A stretch of DNA of 64,000 nucleotides from Pseudomonas sp. Leaf58 (lineage in GTDB: Bacteria > Pseudomonadota > Gammaproteobacteria > Pseudomonadales > Pseudomonadaceae), in contig NZ_CP032677.1 in assembly GCF_003627215.1 (NCBI RefSeq), positions 618,501 through 682,500 on the forward strand, written 5' to 3'. Positions 18,808 to 27,646 of this stretch are shown here, in pieces. Below the pieces are notes generated by a model, which was not told the origin of the DNA, did not search any database, and saw only the letters and a list, made by a program, of their open reading frames with translations. The translations under genes and the position numbers were made by a program. Within the stretch, counting starts at the first letter, position 1, and every line of letters starts with the position of its first letter.

Positions 18808-18833
18808 AACCCTGGCCCACTGAGGCCAGGGTT
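18808..18833. terminator. Hairpin between aroQ and accB
   Basis: AACCCTGGCC-CACTGA-GGCCAGGGTT: a 10-bp perfect stem and 6-nt loop, 5 bp past the aroQ stop. On the aroQ (reverse) strand it is not followed by a T run, so it may be a partial terminator or mRNA stabiliser rather than a full stop before accBC. Confidence 0.6.
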
Positions 18834-18837
18834 TTCA

Positions 18838-19293
18838 TCATTTGGGCTGTGCGTTGGCAGCCAGTTGTTCCAGTGCAGACTCCAGGGCCAGGCGATAACC
18901 GCTGGCGCCCAAGCCGCAGATCACCCCTACGGCAACATCGGAAAAGTAGGAGTGGTGACGGAACGGTTCGCGTTTGTGCACGTTGGACAAGTGCACTTCG
19001 ATGAATGGGATGCTCACCGCAAGCAATGCGTCACGTAATGCGACGCTTGTGTGGGTGAAAGCAGCCGGATTGATCAGGATGAAGTCCACACCCTCGTTGC
19101 GTGCCGCGTGAATGCGGTCGATCAGCTCGTATTCGGCATTGCTCTGCAGGTACTGCAAATGGTGGCCTGCGGCGCGGGCACGTTGCTCCAGGTCCTGGTT
19201 GATCTGGGCCAGGGTCACGGCGCCGTAGTGGCCTGGCTCGCGGGTGCCGAGCAGGTTGAGGTTGGGGCCGTGGAGCACCAGTAGCGTTGCCAT
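18838..19293 (-). CDS. aroQ: Type II 3-dehydroquinate dehydratase
   Basis: 151 residues. It dehydrates 3-dehydroquinate in the shikimate pathway. The active-site loop [18 protein letters not shown] (Tyr base), the [17 protein letters not shown] segment and the [19 protein letters not shown] segment are complete. I start at ATG 19293 ([13 protein letters not shown]); an upstream open frame of 49 codons lacks conserved sequence. aroQ-accB-accC is a common gammaproteobacterial order. Confidence 0.96.
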   Translation of the reverse strand: MATLLVLHGPNLNLLGTREPGHYGAVTLAQINQDLEQRARAAGHHLQYLQSNAEYELIDRIHAARNEGVDFILINPAAFTHTSVALRDALLAVSIPFIEVHLSNVHKREPFRHHSYFSDVAVGVICGLGASGYRLALESALEQLAANAQPK

Positions 19294-19414
19294 CTGCGGA
19301 TTCCTTGGATTTGTAGGGCAATTCGACACAGCGCGGCGAGTGTGCCGTAAAGCGACGGCAAGTGTCCAGTTCCCGGCAATAGCCAGCACGATGTCCGAGG
19401 TTCGCGCGAAGTAT

Positions 19415-19440
19415 GTGACCAAATAATTCATTCTGGTCAC
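19415..19440. promoter_or_regulatory. Inverted repeat upstream of aroQ-accB-accC
   Basis: GTGACCA-N12-TGGTCAC, perfect 7-bp arms around an AT-rich centre, 122 bp upstream of aroQ and 33 bp below the dsbD stop. The position suits an operator for the aroQ-accBC promoter, but no regulator can be named. Confidence 0.4.
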
Positions 19441-19472
19441 TGATTCGCGGTTTTTTAACGGCCCGCGGGAAG

Positions 19473-21245
19473 TTATAGCCCGACTTTGTCGCGCACGCGT
19501 GTAAGAATTTGCGCAAATTCACCGGCGTTTATCTCGCCAATGACCCGATCAGCGGTTATTTCGCTGCCGTTCGCGGCAAAGAACAACAGCGCCGGCGGGC
19601 CGAACAGCTGGAAGCGATCCAGCAGGCTGCGTTGCTCGGCATTGCTCTCGGTAATGTCGAAACGCAGCAGCTTGAACCCGGCCAGCTGCGTTTGCACGTG
19701 GGGGGCGGTTAGCACTTCGCGCTCAATTACCTTGCAGCTGATGCACCAGTCGGCGTACCAGTCCAGCAGCACCGGTTGCCCGGCGGCCTTGGCTGCGGCC
19801 AAGGCAGCGTCCAAGGCGCTGGGGGTGGTGATGGTCTGCCAGGTTTGCGCTTGCGCGGCCGGGCCGCTGCCCGCCGCCACCAGCGCTGCACTCGGCAGCG
19901 GTCGCAGCGGGTCGCCCTGGCCGCTCAGGGCGCCGTACCAGCAGGCCAAGGCATACACCAGCAATGCCAGGCCAAGCAGCTGGGCCAGGCGCTGGCGCGC
20001 GGTCTTGACGACGAACTCCAAGGCCCCGAGGAACAGTGCCACCCCAGCGGCGAGGAAACCGACCAGCAGCAAGGTCAGCGGACCCGGCAGTACACGGCTG
20101 AGCAAGCCGATGGCCAGGCCCAGCAACAGCACGCCGATGGCGTTTTTCACCGTGTTCAACCATGGGCCGCTTTTTGGCAGCCAGGCTGCGCCACCGGTGG
20201 CTACCAGTAGCAGGGGGGCGCCCATGCCCAGGCCCAGGGCGAACAACTTGAGTGCACCGCCCAAGGCATCACCGCTGGCGCTGATGTACAGCAAGGCACC
20301 GGCCAAGGGCGCTGATACACACGGCGAAACCAGCAGGCTGGAGAGCACGCCGAGTATCGCCGCGCCCAGCAGCGAGCCGCCCCGGGTATGGTTGGCGACG
20401 CTGTTCAGGCGGTTGTTCAGGGCCTGTGGCAACTTCAGTTCGAACAGGCCGAACATGGCCAGGGCGAAGACTACGAAGAACAGCGCGAAGGGCACCAGCA
20501 CCCAGGCTGACTGCAGGCGCGCCTGCAGGTTCAGCCCGGCACCGAACAGGCCCATCAGGGCGCCGAGTACCGCGAAGCTGGCCGCCATCGGTAGCACGTA
20601 GGCCAGCGACAGCGCTAGCCCGCGCAGGCCGCCGACTTGGCCGCGCAGTACCACGCCAGACAGGATCGGCAGCATCGGCAGCACGCAAGGGGTGAAAGTA
20701 AGGCCGACCCCGGCGAGGAAGAACAGCAGTAGCGACTTCCAGTTCCAGGCGTATTCGGCGTTAGCCGGGGTGCTGGCGCCGCCTTCGCCATCGATGCTTA
20801 GGCGCGCGGTTTCCGGTGGGTAGCACAGGCCCTTGTCGGCGCAGCCCTGGTAGCCCACCAGCAGGGTGAAGGCGCGCGGGTCGTTGCGCGGCAATTCGAT
20901 GTCGAGCACGCCGTGATACACCTCGACATCGCCGAAGAATTCATCGTGCTTGGCCTCACCCTTGGGGATGTTCGGCGTGCCCAGGGCGATGTCGCTCGGT
21001 TCGCTGCGGAACTGGAAGCGGTGGCGGTAGAGGTAGTAGCCATCGGTGGCGACGAAGCGCAACTTGATGGTTTGCGCATCGGCCTGGACCAGGCTGAGCT
21101 TGAAGGCTTCGTGCACCGGCAGGAAGTCGGCGTTGTTGGACAACGAGGAGGCGCCGAGGGTGGCGCTAGGGCGGTTGTCGAGCAGGCCCGTGGCGAAGGC
21201 AGGGCTGGCCAGCAGCAGGAACAGCAGGAAAAACAGGCGGCGCAT
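19473..21245 (-). CDS. dsbD: Thiol:disulfide interchange protein DsbD
   Basis: 590 residues. A signal peptide ([18 protein letters not shown]) leads to a periplasmic alpha domain with the [11 protein letters not shown] cysteine pair. An eight-helix membrane domain contains [15 protein letters not shown] and [11 protein letters not shown], and a C-terminal thioredoxin-like gamma domain has the active site [14 protein letters not shown]. It carries electrons from cytoplasmic thioredoxin to periplasmic oxidised proteins and cytochrome c biogenesis. CISC replaces the CVAC of E. coli. It is complete and lies upstream of aroQ on the same strand, separated by 179 bp. Confidence 0.95.
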   Translation of the reverse strand: MRRLFFLLFLLLASPAFATGLLDNRPSATLGASSLSNNADFLPVHEAFKLSLVQADAQTIKLRFVATDGYYLYRHRFQFRSEPSDIALGTPNIPKGEAKHDEFFGDVEVYHGVLDIELPRNDPRAFTLLVGYQGCADKGLCYPPETARLSIDGEGGASTPANAEYAWNWKSLLLFFLAGVGLTFTPCVLPMLPILSGVVLRGQVGGLRGLALSLAYVLPMAASFAVLGALMGLFGAGLNLQARLQSAWVLVPFALFFVVFALAMFGLFELKLPQALNNRLNSVANHTRGGSLLGAAILGVLSSLLVSPCVSAPLAGALLYISASGDALGGALKLFALGLGMGAPLLLVATGGAAWLPKSGPWLNTVKNAIGVLLLGLAIGLLSRVLPGPLTLLLVGFLAAGVALFLGALEFVVKTARQRLAQLLGLALLVYALACWYGALSGQGDPLRPLPSAALVAAGSGPAAQAQTWQTITTPSALDAALAAAKAAGQPVLLDWYADWCISCKVIEREVLTAPHVQTQLAGFKLLRFDITESNAEQRSLLDRFQLFGPPALLFFAANGSEITADRVIGEINAGEFAQILTRVRDKVGL

Positions 21246-21355
21246 GGCGGACTCGCGAGGTGGAACGTGCTGGGCATGATAGCGGAGTTGGTGCGGGTTG
21301 GGGCCGTACGGGTGGCGGGCGCGACACAGGCCGCTGGCTCGTGTGTGCCTGTAAC

Positions 21356-21387
21356 GGCCTCTTCGCGGGTCAACCCGCTCCTACAGG
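21356..21387 (+). repeat. REP element (forward copy)
   Basis: GGCCTCTTCGCGGG, TCAA, CCCGCTCCTACAGG. Forms an inverted pair with 21432-21463 between a chemoreceptor gene and dsbD, which are both on the reverse strand. Confidence 0.88.
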
Positions 21388-21431
21388 GCGTGCGTTGTTT
21401 CCGGCTGACACCCCCCGCCAGCAACGTTGTG

Positions 21432-21463
21432 CCTGTAGGAGCGGGTTTACCCGCGAAGAGGCC
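21432..21463 (-). repeat. REP element (reverse copy)
   Basis: CCTGTAGGAGCGGG, TTTA, CCCGCGAAGAGGCC; second half of the pair, 13 bp past the stop of the chemoreceptor gene. Confidence 0.88.
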
Positions 21464-21476
21464 AGCACAGGCCAAC

Positions 21477-23438
21477 CTAGACCCTGAATGCCCGCACCGC
21501 CCGGTTCAGTTCACTACCCAAACTCAGCAACTGCTCCCCTTGCTCACGTCCCTCGCCAATGCGCTGCAAGTTATCCTCCCCCAACTCATGAATCCGCTCG
21601 CTGTGGTCGCGAATCTCACTCACCGCACCGCTCTGCTGCGCCGTGACATCGGCAATCCGTACCGCCGTATCCGAGATGGTGCGAATGGCACAGACAATCT
21701 CATCCAGCGCCCCATCCGCCGCCTGCGCCCGGCTGGCCGTGGCCTCGGCATGTTCAAGCTGCGCACGCATCCCCGCCACCGAGCTTCTTGCCGCCTGCTG
21801 CAAGCGGTCGATCAGCGCCTGAATTTCGCCGGTGGCCCCGGTGGTGCGTTGCGCCAACGAGCGCACCTCATCCGCCACCACGGCAAAACCACGGCCCATT
21901 TCACCCGCGCGGGCCGCTTCGATTGCGGCATTCAGCGCCAGCAGGTTGGTTTGTTCGGCAATCGCGCGGATCACCGTCAATACCCCGCCAATGGTGGCCG
22001 ACTCTTCCGCCAGTTGTTCGATCATGCGGGCGTTGCCTTGCACTTCATCGACCAGCTCACGCAAGCCCAGCAGGCTCTGGCCAATCACCGCCTGGCCCTG
22101 TTCCACCGCACGCCCGGCATCGCGGCTGGCATCAGCGGCGGCGCTGGCGTCGCCGGCCACCTGCTGGATGGTTGCTTCCAGTTCACCCAGGGCATCGCGA
22201 ATCTGCCCGGTATCGCCCGCTTGGCGCTCGGCGCCGTCGTGCAGGGCGGCGCTCATGCCGGCCAGTGCATGGCTGCTGCCTGCCACTTGCTCGGCGTTGT
22301 GGCGCAGGGTGCCAACCAGCTCCACCAGGTACTGGCGCAGGCGGTTGAGCGATGCCTGGATGTCATGCAGTTCACGGTTGGTCTTACCCAGAGCAATGGC
22401 CTCGGCGAAGTCACCCTCGGCCCAGCGCGACAGGGCCGGTGCCAGGCCGGTCAGGGTACGCGCCAGGCGCCGCTGCAGGGTGTCGATCAGCAGCGCGATG
22501 AGCAGGATCAAGCCGATCATCAGGCCTTGGATGATGCGTACCTCGGCGGCAATCTTCGCATGCTGGCCTCGCACTTCGGGCTCCAGCGCCGCAATGGCCT
22601 GTTGCACGGCCTGCAGGCGCTGGCCAGTGCTGGCAGCAAGGGCGGCACGGCGCTCGATCTGTTCACGGGTGCGCTGCAGCTCGGCCGGGTAGCGGCTTAG
22701 CAGGTTTTGCAGGTCTCGCTTGAGGCCAACGGCAATGTCTTCTTGTTGGGCGTTGGCCTGGGTTGCCAGGCCCATCAGCGCGGCAAAATCGTCGGCGCCG
22801 GATTCGGCGGCGCGGGTGACGCCCAGCAAGGGCAAGCCGTCGATGACTTGGGCCTGGGCGCGGATCAACTGCAGCTCGCGTTCCACTTCGGCAGCCAGCT
22901 CCGGGCGGCCACTGCTAACCAGCTTGTCGCGGGCCAGCGACAAGCGGCCGAGGTGCACGGTGGCGTCGAGCAGCGGCACCAGGTAGCGGTTGGCGTCGGC
23001 GCTGCCGCTGTCGCGGGCGTAGCTGGCCAGTTGTTCAAAGTTCGCCCCCAGTTCCCGCTCGGCCTGCAATAGCAGGGCTTGCGGGTCACCGGCCAGCTTG
23101 CCAGCGGCCAGCAGTTCGTCTGCGGTAAAGGCCTGCAGGTTGCCCAGGCTGGGGCGCAGCTTGTCGGCCAGGTCGCTGGGCCAATCGGCCAGCGCGGCTT
23201 GCAACTGCTGGTTGGCCGCCATGGCAGCGGCATGGCGCAGGGCATCACCACTGCCCAGGTAATCTTGGATGTTGCGTGCTGCCTGGTTCTGGAACTGCTG
23301 CGACAGACCCAAGTAGCGCTCCATCAACTGATATGGGCGCTCCAGCGCCCGTTGCGACCACCACAAGGTGGCGCCCAGGGCGATACACACGGTCACCAGC
23401 AACAGGGTGTTGAAATTGGTCAGCCACTTCAGGCGCAT
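21477..23438 (-). CDS. Methyl-accepting chemotaxis protein, helical sensor domain
   Basis: 653 residues. Transmembrane helix 1 is at about 11-27, a periplasmic region of about 270 residues predicted to be almost wholly helical spans 30-300, helix 2 is at about 301-319, then comes a HAMP linker and a signalling domain with the hairpin tip [34 protein letters not shown]. The helical sensor's size resembles helical-bimodular (HBM) type domains, but I could not confirm the ligand motif. Start at ATG 23438 ([10 protein letters not shown]) follows GGGAGG-like sequence; an upstream frame crosses REP DNA. No CheR-binding pentapeptide is seen at the C-terminus. Confidence 0.9.
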   Translation of the reverse strand: MRLKWLTNFNTLLLVTVCIALGATLWWSQRALERPYQLMERYLGLSQQFQNQAARNIQDYLGSGDALRHAAAMAANQQLQAALADWPSDLADKLRPSLGNLQAFTADELLAAGKLAGDPQALLLQAERELGANFEQLASYARDSGSADANRYLVPLLDATVHLGRLSLARDKLVSSGRPELAAEVERELQLIRAQAQVIDGLPLLGVTRAAESGADDFAALMGLATQANAQQEDIAVGLKRDLQNLLSRYPAELQRTREQIERRAALAASTGQRLQAVQQAIAALEPEVRGQHAKIAAEVRIIQGLMIGLILLIALLIDTLQRRLARTLTGLAPALSRWAEGDFAEAIALGKTNRELHDIQASLNRLRQYLVELVGTLRHNAEQVAGSSHALAGMSAALHDGAERQAGDTGQIRDALGELEATIQQVAGDASAAADASRDAGRAVEQGQAVIGQSLLGLRELVDEVQGNARMIEQLAEESATIGGVLTVIRAIAEQTNLLALNAAIEAARAGEMGRGFAVVADEVRSLAQRTTGATGEIQALIDRLQQAARSSVAGMRAQLEHAEATASRAQAADGALDEIVCAIRTISDTAVRIADVTAQQSGAVSEIRDHSERIHELGEDNLQRIGEGREQGEQLLSLGSELNRAVRAFRV

Positions 23439-23569
23439 AGCCGCGAGCTTCCTGCGGGAGGGGAGAGGTCGGTGGCTGAAGTTATGGCGATTTTGTGACG
23501 GGGTGATGACGACGAGGGGTTGGCGCCCTAAAAAAGTGGCACAGTGCCTGTATCTGTGTTGGCTGTACT

Positions 23570-23601
23570 GGCCTCTTCGCGGGCTTGCCCGCTCCCACAG
23601 G
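23570..23601 (+). repeat. REP element (forward copy)
   Basis: GGCCTCTTCGCGGG, CTTG, CCCGCTCCCACAGG. Paired with 23632-23663 upstream of the chemoreceptor gene and downstream of the GGDEF gene. Confidence 0.88.
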
Positions 23602-23631
23602 ATATCTACCAGACCTGAATGCTGCGCAATC

Positions 23632-23663
23632 CCTGTAGGAGCGGGCAAGCCCGCGAAGAGGCC
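23632..23663 (-). repeat. REP element (reverse copy)
   Basis: CCTGTAGGAGCGGG, CAAG, CCCGCGAAGAGGCC; 20 bp beyond the stop of the GGDEF gene. Confidence 0.88.
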
Positions 23664-23682
23664 AGTACAGGCAATGAAGATC

Positions 23683-25041
23683 TCAGGGCTCTACACGCAC
23701 CACACAATTACGCCCCGCATGCTTGGCCCGGTACAGCGCCTCGTCCGCCGCACTGGCCATGGTCAGCGCGTCCAACCCTTCATCCAGCTCTACTACCCCG
23801 GCACTGAAGGTGCACTGCAAATCCCGTGGCTGCGCCGGGTAGATAATCTCGGCAAAGCGCCGGCGAATTTCGTCCAGCACCTTGTGCGCCGCGTCCAGCG
23901 TGGTTTTGGGCATGACAATGGCGAACTCCTCGCCGCCGTAGCGGCCGATGAAGTCGGTCTTGCGCAAGCGCTGCTTGAGAAACAGCGCCAGGCTCTTGAT
24001 AACACGGTCGCCCATGGGGTGACCGTGGTGGTCGTTGATCTTCTTGAAGTGGTCGATGTCGAGCATCGCAAAGCTCAACGGCTGCTGTTCACGGCGGGCG
24101 CGGAAGCTGCAGTCTTCGAGCAGTTGCAGGATGTGGGTGTGGTTGTACAGCCCGGTTAGGCTGTCGCGCACCATGCGTGCGTTCAGGTGCCGGGCACGGG
24201 CGGCGCGGTTGCGCACGGTGGTGATCAGGTGGCGTGAGCGGAACGGCTTGGTCAAAAAGTCATCACCGCCCTCGCTCATGGCATCCAGCTGTTTGTCCAG
24301 GTCGTCCTCGGCAGACAGGTAGATGATCGGCACGCTCACATAACGGTCGTTGTGGCGGATCACCTTGGCCAACTCCGGGCCGGAGCAGGCGGGCATGTAC
24401 AGGTCAAGAATGATCAGGTCGGGCTGGAAGTCGGCCAGCTCGGCCATGGTGCGGATCGGGTCGTTCAGGCTGCGGGTGAGCATGCCGGCGCTGGCCAGCA
24501 CGCGCTCGGTGTGCAGGGCCTGGGTGCGCGAGTCATCGATGATCAGCACACGCAATGGGTCGTGTGGGGTGGCATTGGTCAGCAGTTCGATCTTTTCCAG
24601 CAGGCTGGAAGCTTCCAGGGTGCCGGTGAGAAAGTCCTGGCCACCGGCGCGTACGGCGGCCAAGCGGGTTGGCGTGTCGGTTTCGTGATGGCTGAAGAAC
24701 AGCAGCGGGATGTGTCGGGCCAGCCCCTGCTGCACCTGGGCAGCCAATAACAAACCCTGGCCGCTGCCAGTGAAGTCGACATCCATGATGATGGCCGAGG
24801 GCGGGTATTCGCCGATCGAGGCGTGAAACGCTGCGGCACTGGCCAGCGCCTGCACCACCAGGCCAAAGAATTCCAGTTGCTGGGCCAGGCGCAGGGCGCG
24901 CTCGTGGTCCTGCAGCAGGATGTACACCGGCTTGCGCAGGCGCGGCAGCAGCACCTGGTCGAGCGGGTCGTCCTTGCGCAGGCCGCTACGCGTCAGTTGC
25001 TGGGCGGGGCACTGCGGGCTCGGCTCGACTGCTTGGCTCAT
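23683..25041 (-). CDS. Diguanylate cyclase with two receiver domains
   Basis: 452 residues. A first receiver domain (about 38-160; AIIMDVDF) is followed by a second (about 164-285; [21 protein letters not shown] with the phosphoacceptor Asp, and the switch Lys in FLTKPF). The C-terminal GGDEF domain has the active-site signature RYGGEEF and the product-inhibition site RKTD exactly five residues before it. It should make cyclic di-GMP in response to phosphorylation and be feedback-inhibited. The sensor kinase is not next to it. It is upstream of a chemoreceptor gene on the same strand, separated by a REP pair. Confidence 0.9.
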   Translation of the reverse strand: MSQAVEPSPQCPAQQLTRSGLRKDDPLDQVLLPRLRKPVYILLQDHERALRLAQQLEFFGLVVQALASAAAFHASIGEYPPSAIIMDVDFTGSGQGLLLAAQVQQGLARHIPLLFFSHHETDTPTRLAAVRAGGQDFLTGTLEASSLLEKIELLTNATPHDPLRVLIIDDSRTQALHTERVLASAGMLTRSLNDPIRTMAELADFQPDLIILDLYMPACSGPELAKVIRHNDRYVSVPIIYLSAEDDLDKQLDAMSEGGDDFLTKPFRSRHLITTVRNRAARARHLNARMVRDSLTGLYNHTHILQLLEDCSFRARREQQPLSFAMLDIDHFKKINDHHGHPMGDRVIKSLALFLKQRLRKTDFIGRYGGEEFAIVMPKTTLDAAHKVLDEIRRRFAEIIYPAQPRDLQCTFSAGVVELDEGLDALTMASAADEALYRAKHAGRNCVVRVEP

Positions 25042-25290
25042 GTCCTGGCTACTTGTAGGTTGGGATGTGCAGGGGCGATGATGGCTCTATGCTAGCAGTT
25101 CTTCTTGGTGGCGTGATTGTCCTGTATCAACAAACCGGCTGGGAACGATTATTCAGTTACTGACTGATTGGTCGCTTATACGTAAGGCAGTGTCTGCTTT
25201 ATAGTGCTGCCACGCGGGCTTGCCGTGGCACCCTGGCGTAGGCCTGTGGTCCAAGCCCCTGAACCGTCGTGACTGATTAAGGACAAAGCC

Positions 25291-26358
25291 ATGCTGGACT
25301 GGAAAAACCGCGAGGCCAAAGCCGAGCCCCGTGAGCGTGTCGATGGCCGTGGTGCCGCCGCCCGTAGCTACCTTGGCGGCCTTTGGAGCCGTGCCCTCGG
25401 GACCCTGATTGGGTTGTACCTGCTGGTGTGTATCGGCTTGGGCTGGTACTGGAGCCAGGAGCCGGCCCTGTTCCCGGTGCAGCAGAGCGCCCAGGCAGCG
25501 GCCGAGCGCACTGGCCAGCAGATGGTGGTGGGCTACACCACCGTTGAAACCCTCAAAACCGTGGCCGGCACCCTGCTGAACAAGCCGGGAGGCTACATTT
25601 CCAACGACCGCTTCCCGCCAGGGCTGTGGATGGACAACATGCCGAGCTGGGAATACGGCGTGCTGGTCCAGGTGCGTGACCTGTCGCGCGCCCTGCGCAA
25701 GGACTTCGCCCGCTCGCAGTCGCAGTCTACTGAAGACGCCGACTTGGCCAAGGCCGAGCCGCGCTTCAACTTCGACAACAAGAGCTGGATTTTGCCTTCG
25801 AGCGAGTCGGAGTTCGAAGAGGGCATCAAGTCGCTGACCCGCTACCAGACCCGTCTGGCTGCTGGCGACAAGGGCGCGATCTTCTACACCCGTGCCGACA
25901 ACCTGAACAACTGGCTGGGTGACGTGGCCACCCGTCTGGGCTCGCTGTCGCAGCGCCTGTCGGCCAGCGTTGGTCGGGTCAAGCTCAACACCACGCTGAA
26001 GACCGAGTCGCTGGTCGCCGGCCAGGCGCCGCAGGTGGACGAGGAGCTGGTGGAAACCCCATGGCTGCAGATCGACAACGTGTTCTACGAAGCGCGGGGC
26101 CAGGCCTGGGCGCTGTCGCACCTGTTGCGCGCCATCGAGGTGGACTTTGCCGACGTGCTGGCGAAGAAGAACGCCACGGTCAGCGTGCGCCAGATCATCC
26201 GTGAGCTGGAAGCCTCGCAAGAAGCCCTGTGGAGCCCGATGGTGCTCAACGGCAGTGGCTTCGGCATGTGGGCCAACCACTCGCTGGTCATGGCCAACTA
26301 CATTTCCCGGGCCAACGCCGCGGTCATCGACTTGCGTCAGCTGCTGTCCCAGGGTTGA
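25291..26358 (+). CDS. DUF2333 family inner-membrane protein
   Basis: 355 residues. A charged cytoplasmic N-terminus (residues 1-30) is followed by one transmembrane helix (TLIGLYLLVCIGLGWYW) and a long periplasmic part with segments such as GGYISNDRFPPGLWMDNMPSWEYGVLVQVRD. This matches the DUF2333 proteins of Pseudomonas, whose function is unknown. Start at ATG 25291 has AAGGA upstream. The following Nudix gene starts within a few bases of its stop, so the two are probably co-transcribed. Confidence 0.85.
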   Translation: MLDWKNREAKAEPRERVDGRGAAARSYLGGLWSRALGTLIGLYLLVCIGLGWYWSQEPALFPVQQSAQAAAERTGQQMVVGYTTVETLKTVAGTLLNKPGGYISNDRFPPGLWMDNMPSWEYGVLVQVRDLSRALRKDFARSQSQSTEDADLAKAEPRFNFDNKSWILPSSESEFEEGIKSLTRYQTRLAAGDKGAIFYTRADNLNNWLGDVATRLGSLSQRLSASVGRVKLNTTLKTESLVAGQAPQVDEELVETPWLQIDNVFYEARGQAWALSHLLRAIEVDFADVLAKKNATVSVRQIIRELEASQEALWSPMVLNGSGFGMWANHSLVMANYISRANAAVIDLRQLLSQG

Positions 26359-26360
26359 TG

Positions 26361-26897
26361 ATGGCTATCAGCCCGACCGAGGCCGCCCACCGGGCGGCTT
26401 CCGACCGAGAACTGGTCACCTGGGTGGACGAAACCGACCAGGTGCTGGGCGCCTTGCCCCGCGCCGAATTGCGCGAGCGCGGCCTGATCGGGCGTTGCAC
26501 GTTCATATTGCTGTTCAACAGTGCCGGTGAGTTGTGCGTGCATCGGCGCACCTTGAGCAAGGCGCTGTACCCAGGGTATTGGGATGTGGCCGCGGGTGGC
26601 ATGGTGACGGCCGGGGAGGCGTATGCCGACTCGGCGGCGCGTGAGCTGGCCGAGGAGCTGGGGATCGACGGCGTCGAGTTGCGCTTTCATGAGCGGTTCT
26701 ACTTTGACCAGCCCGACAACCGGTTGTGGTGTGCGGTGTATTCGGCGGTGTCTGATGCGCCGTTGCGCTTGCAGCCGGAAGAGGTGAGCGAAGCGCGCTT
26801 TATTGGGCTGGAACAGGCTGAGCAAGAGAGCCTGAACATGCCGTATTGCCCGGACTCGCTGGCGGCGTTGCAGCGCTACAAAGCCAGCCTGGCATGA
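26361..26897 (+). CDS. Nudix hydrolase (YfcD-like)
   Basis: 178 residues with a complete Nudix box beginning at GMVTAGE, then seven residues and RELAEELGI. The WDVAAGGMV entry and the C-terminal VSEARFIGLEQA resemble YfcD/IPP-isomerase-like Nudix proteins. It should hydrolyse a nucleoside-diphosphate-linked substrate, unknown here. I chose ATG 26361 because AGGG lies six bases upstream; the adjacent ATG at 26358 overlaps the preceding stop and is possible. Confidence 0.88.
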   Translation: MAISPTEAAHRAASDRELVTWVDETDQVLGALPRAELRERGLIGRCTFILLFNSAGELCVHRRTLSKALYPGYWDVAAGGMVTAGEAYADSAARELAEELGIDGVELRFHERFYFDQPDNRLWCAVYSAVSDAPLRLQPEEVSEARFIGLEQAEQESLNMPYCPDSLAALQRYKASLA

Positions 26898-26902
26898 TGT
26901 AG

Positions 26903-26921
26903 GGGGCTGCAAAGCAGCCCC
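26903..26921 (+). terminator. Hairpin after the Nudix gene
   Basis: GGGGCTGC-AAA-GCAGCCCC, 6 bp after the stop codon. The stem is strong but the T run is missing, so it may act as an mRNA end or an intrinsic terminator of low efficiency. Confidence 0.6.
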
Positions 26922-26991
26922 AGACCCGGGATAGTCGCAAAACATTCGCAAAATGCCGCAATCCAGTACTTAGCAACGGCCAGATTTATCG

Positions 26992-27002
26992 TTACACTGC
27001 GC
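26992..27002 (+). promoter_or_regulatory. TTACACTGCGC motif, probable -10 region of the SUI1 gene
   Basis: TTACACTGCGC contains TACACT, close to the sigma-70 -10 box. The same 11 bases occur at 27589-27599 before speA. No convincing -35 box is seen for either. Confidence 0.4.
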
Positions 27003-27123
27003 GCCCTTTTCGGGCTGCCGCAATTCTTGCAGCAGTAGCGCCGCCCCTGCCAGAGTGGGGCTTCGCGGTCGGCCTCACCCCCAAGGCACGACCAGTTTTT
27101 GTCCTCAGCACAGAGGAACAAAA

Positions 27124-27495
27124 GTGGCCAAGAAAGCTTCTTCCTTCGCCGCCCTTGGCGGTCTCGTTTACTCCACCGACGCCGGTCGGCACTGCCCCGA
27201 CTGTGGCCAGCCGGTGGATGCCTGTACCTGCAAGCAGCAAACTGTCCCCGATGGCGATGGCATAGCCCGTGTGCGCCGCGAAAGCAAAGGCCGTGGCGGC
27301 AAGACCGTGACTACCGTCACCGGCGTGCCGCTGCCCACCGAACAGCTCAAGGAACTGGCCGCCACCCTCAAGCGCCGCTGTGGCACTGGCGGCGCCCTGA
27401 AGGATGGGGTTATCGAAATCCAGGGTGACCATGTCGAGCTGTTGATCGGTGAACTGACCAAGCAGGGCTTCAAGGCGAAAAAGTCCGGCGGCTGA
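27124..27495 (+). CDS. yciH: SUI1/eIF1-like translation factor YciH
   Basis: 123 residues. A short zinc-ribbon-like N-terminus (CPDCGQPVDACTC) precedes the SUI1 domain (RGGKTVTTVTGVPLP..LKELAATLKRRCGTGGALKDGVIEIQGDHVELLIGELTKQGFKAKKSGG). YciH proteins resemble eukaryotic eIF1 and bind the small ribosomal subunit; the bacterial role is thought to be in initiation fidelity or stress. The start is GTG 27124, with GAGGA six bases upstream. A longer frame to 27055 has no ribosome-binding site. Confidence 0.93.
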   Translation: MAKKASSFAALGGLVYSTDAGRHCPDCGQPVDACTCKQQTVPDGDGIARVRRESKGRGGKTVTTVTGVPLPTEQLKELAATLKRRCGTGGALKDGVIEIQGDHVELLIGELTKQGFKAKKSGG

Positions 27496-27538
27496 TGCGG
27501 TCGCGCGATTTTTTGCCCAGGGCTTTCTAAACTCGTTG

Positions 27539-27567
27539 CCGTGACCGGGGTCTACCTCCGGGCACGG
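27539..27567 (+). other. Imperfect hairpin upstream of speA
   Basis: CCGTG-A-CCGG on the left pairs with CCGG-G-CACGG on the right around a 9-nt loop, with one internal A/G mismatch. It lies after the yciH stop and upstream of the TACACT box at 27591, so it is more likely the end of the yciH transcript than part of the speA leader. There is no T run. Confidence 0.4.
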
Positions 27568-27588
27568 ATGAATCGTCATTTTTGGCTT

Positions 27589-27599
27589 TTACACTGCGC
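27589..27599 (+). promoter_or_regulatory. TTACACTGCGC motif, probable -10 region of speA
   Basis: Same 11 bases as at 26992-27002. The spacing to speA (start 27647) leaves a leader of about 40 nt. Confidence 0.4.
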
Positions 27600-27646
27600 C
27601 CGCCTCTTGTGGGGCAGTGTCTTCGACTTATCTATAGGGGACTTGA

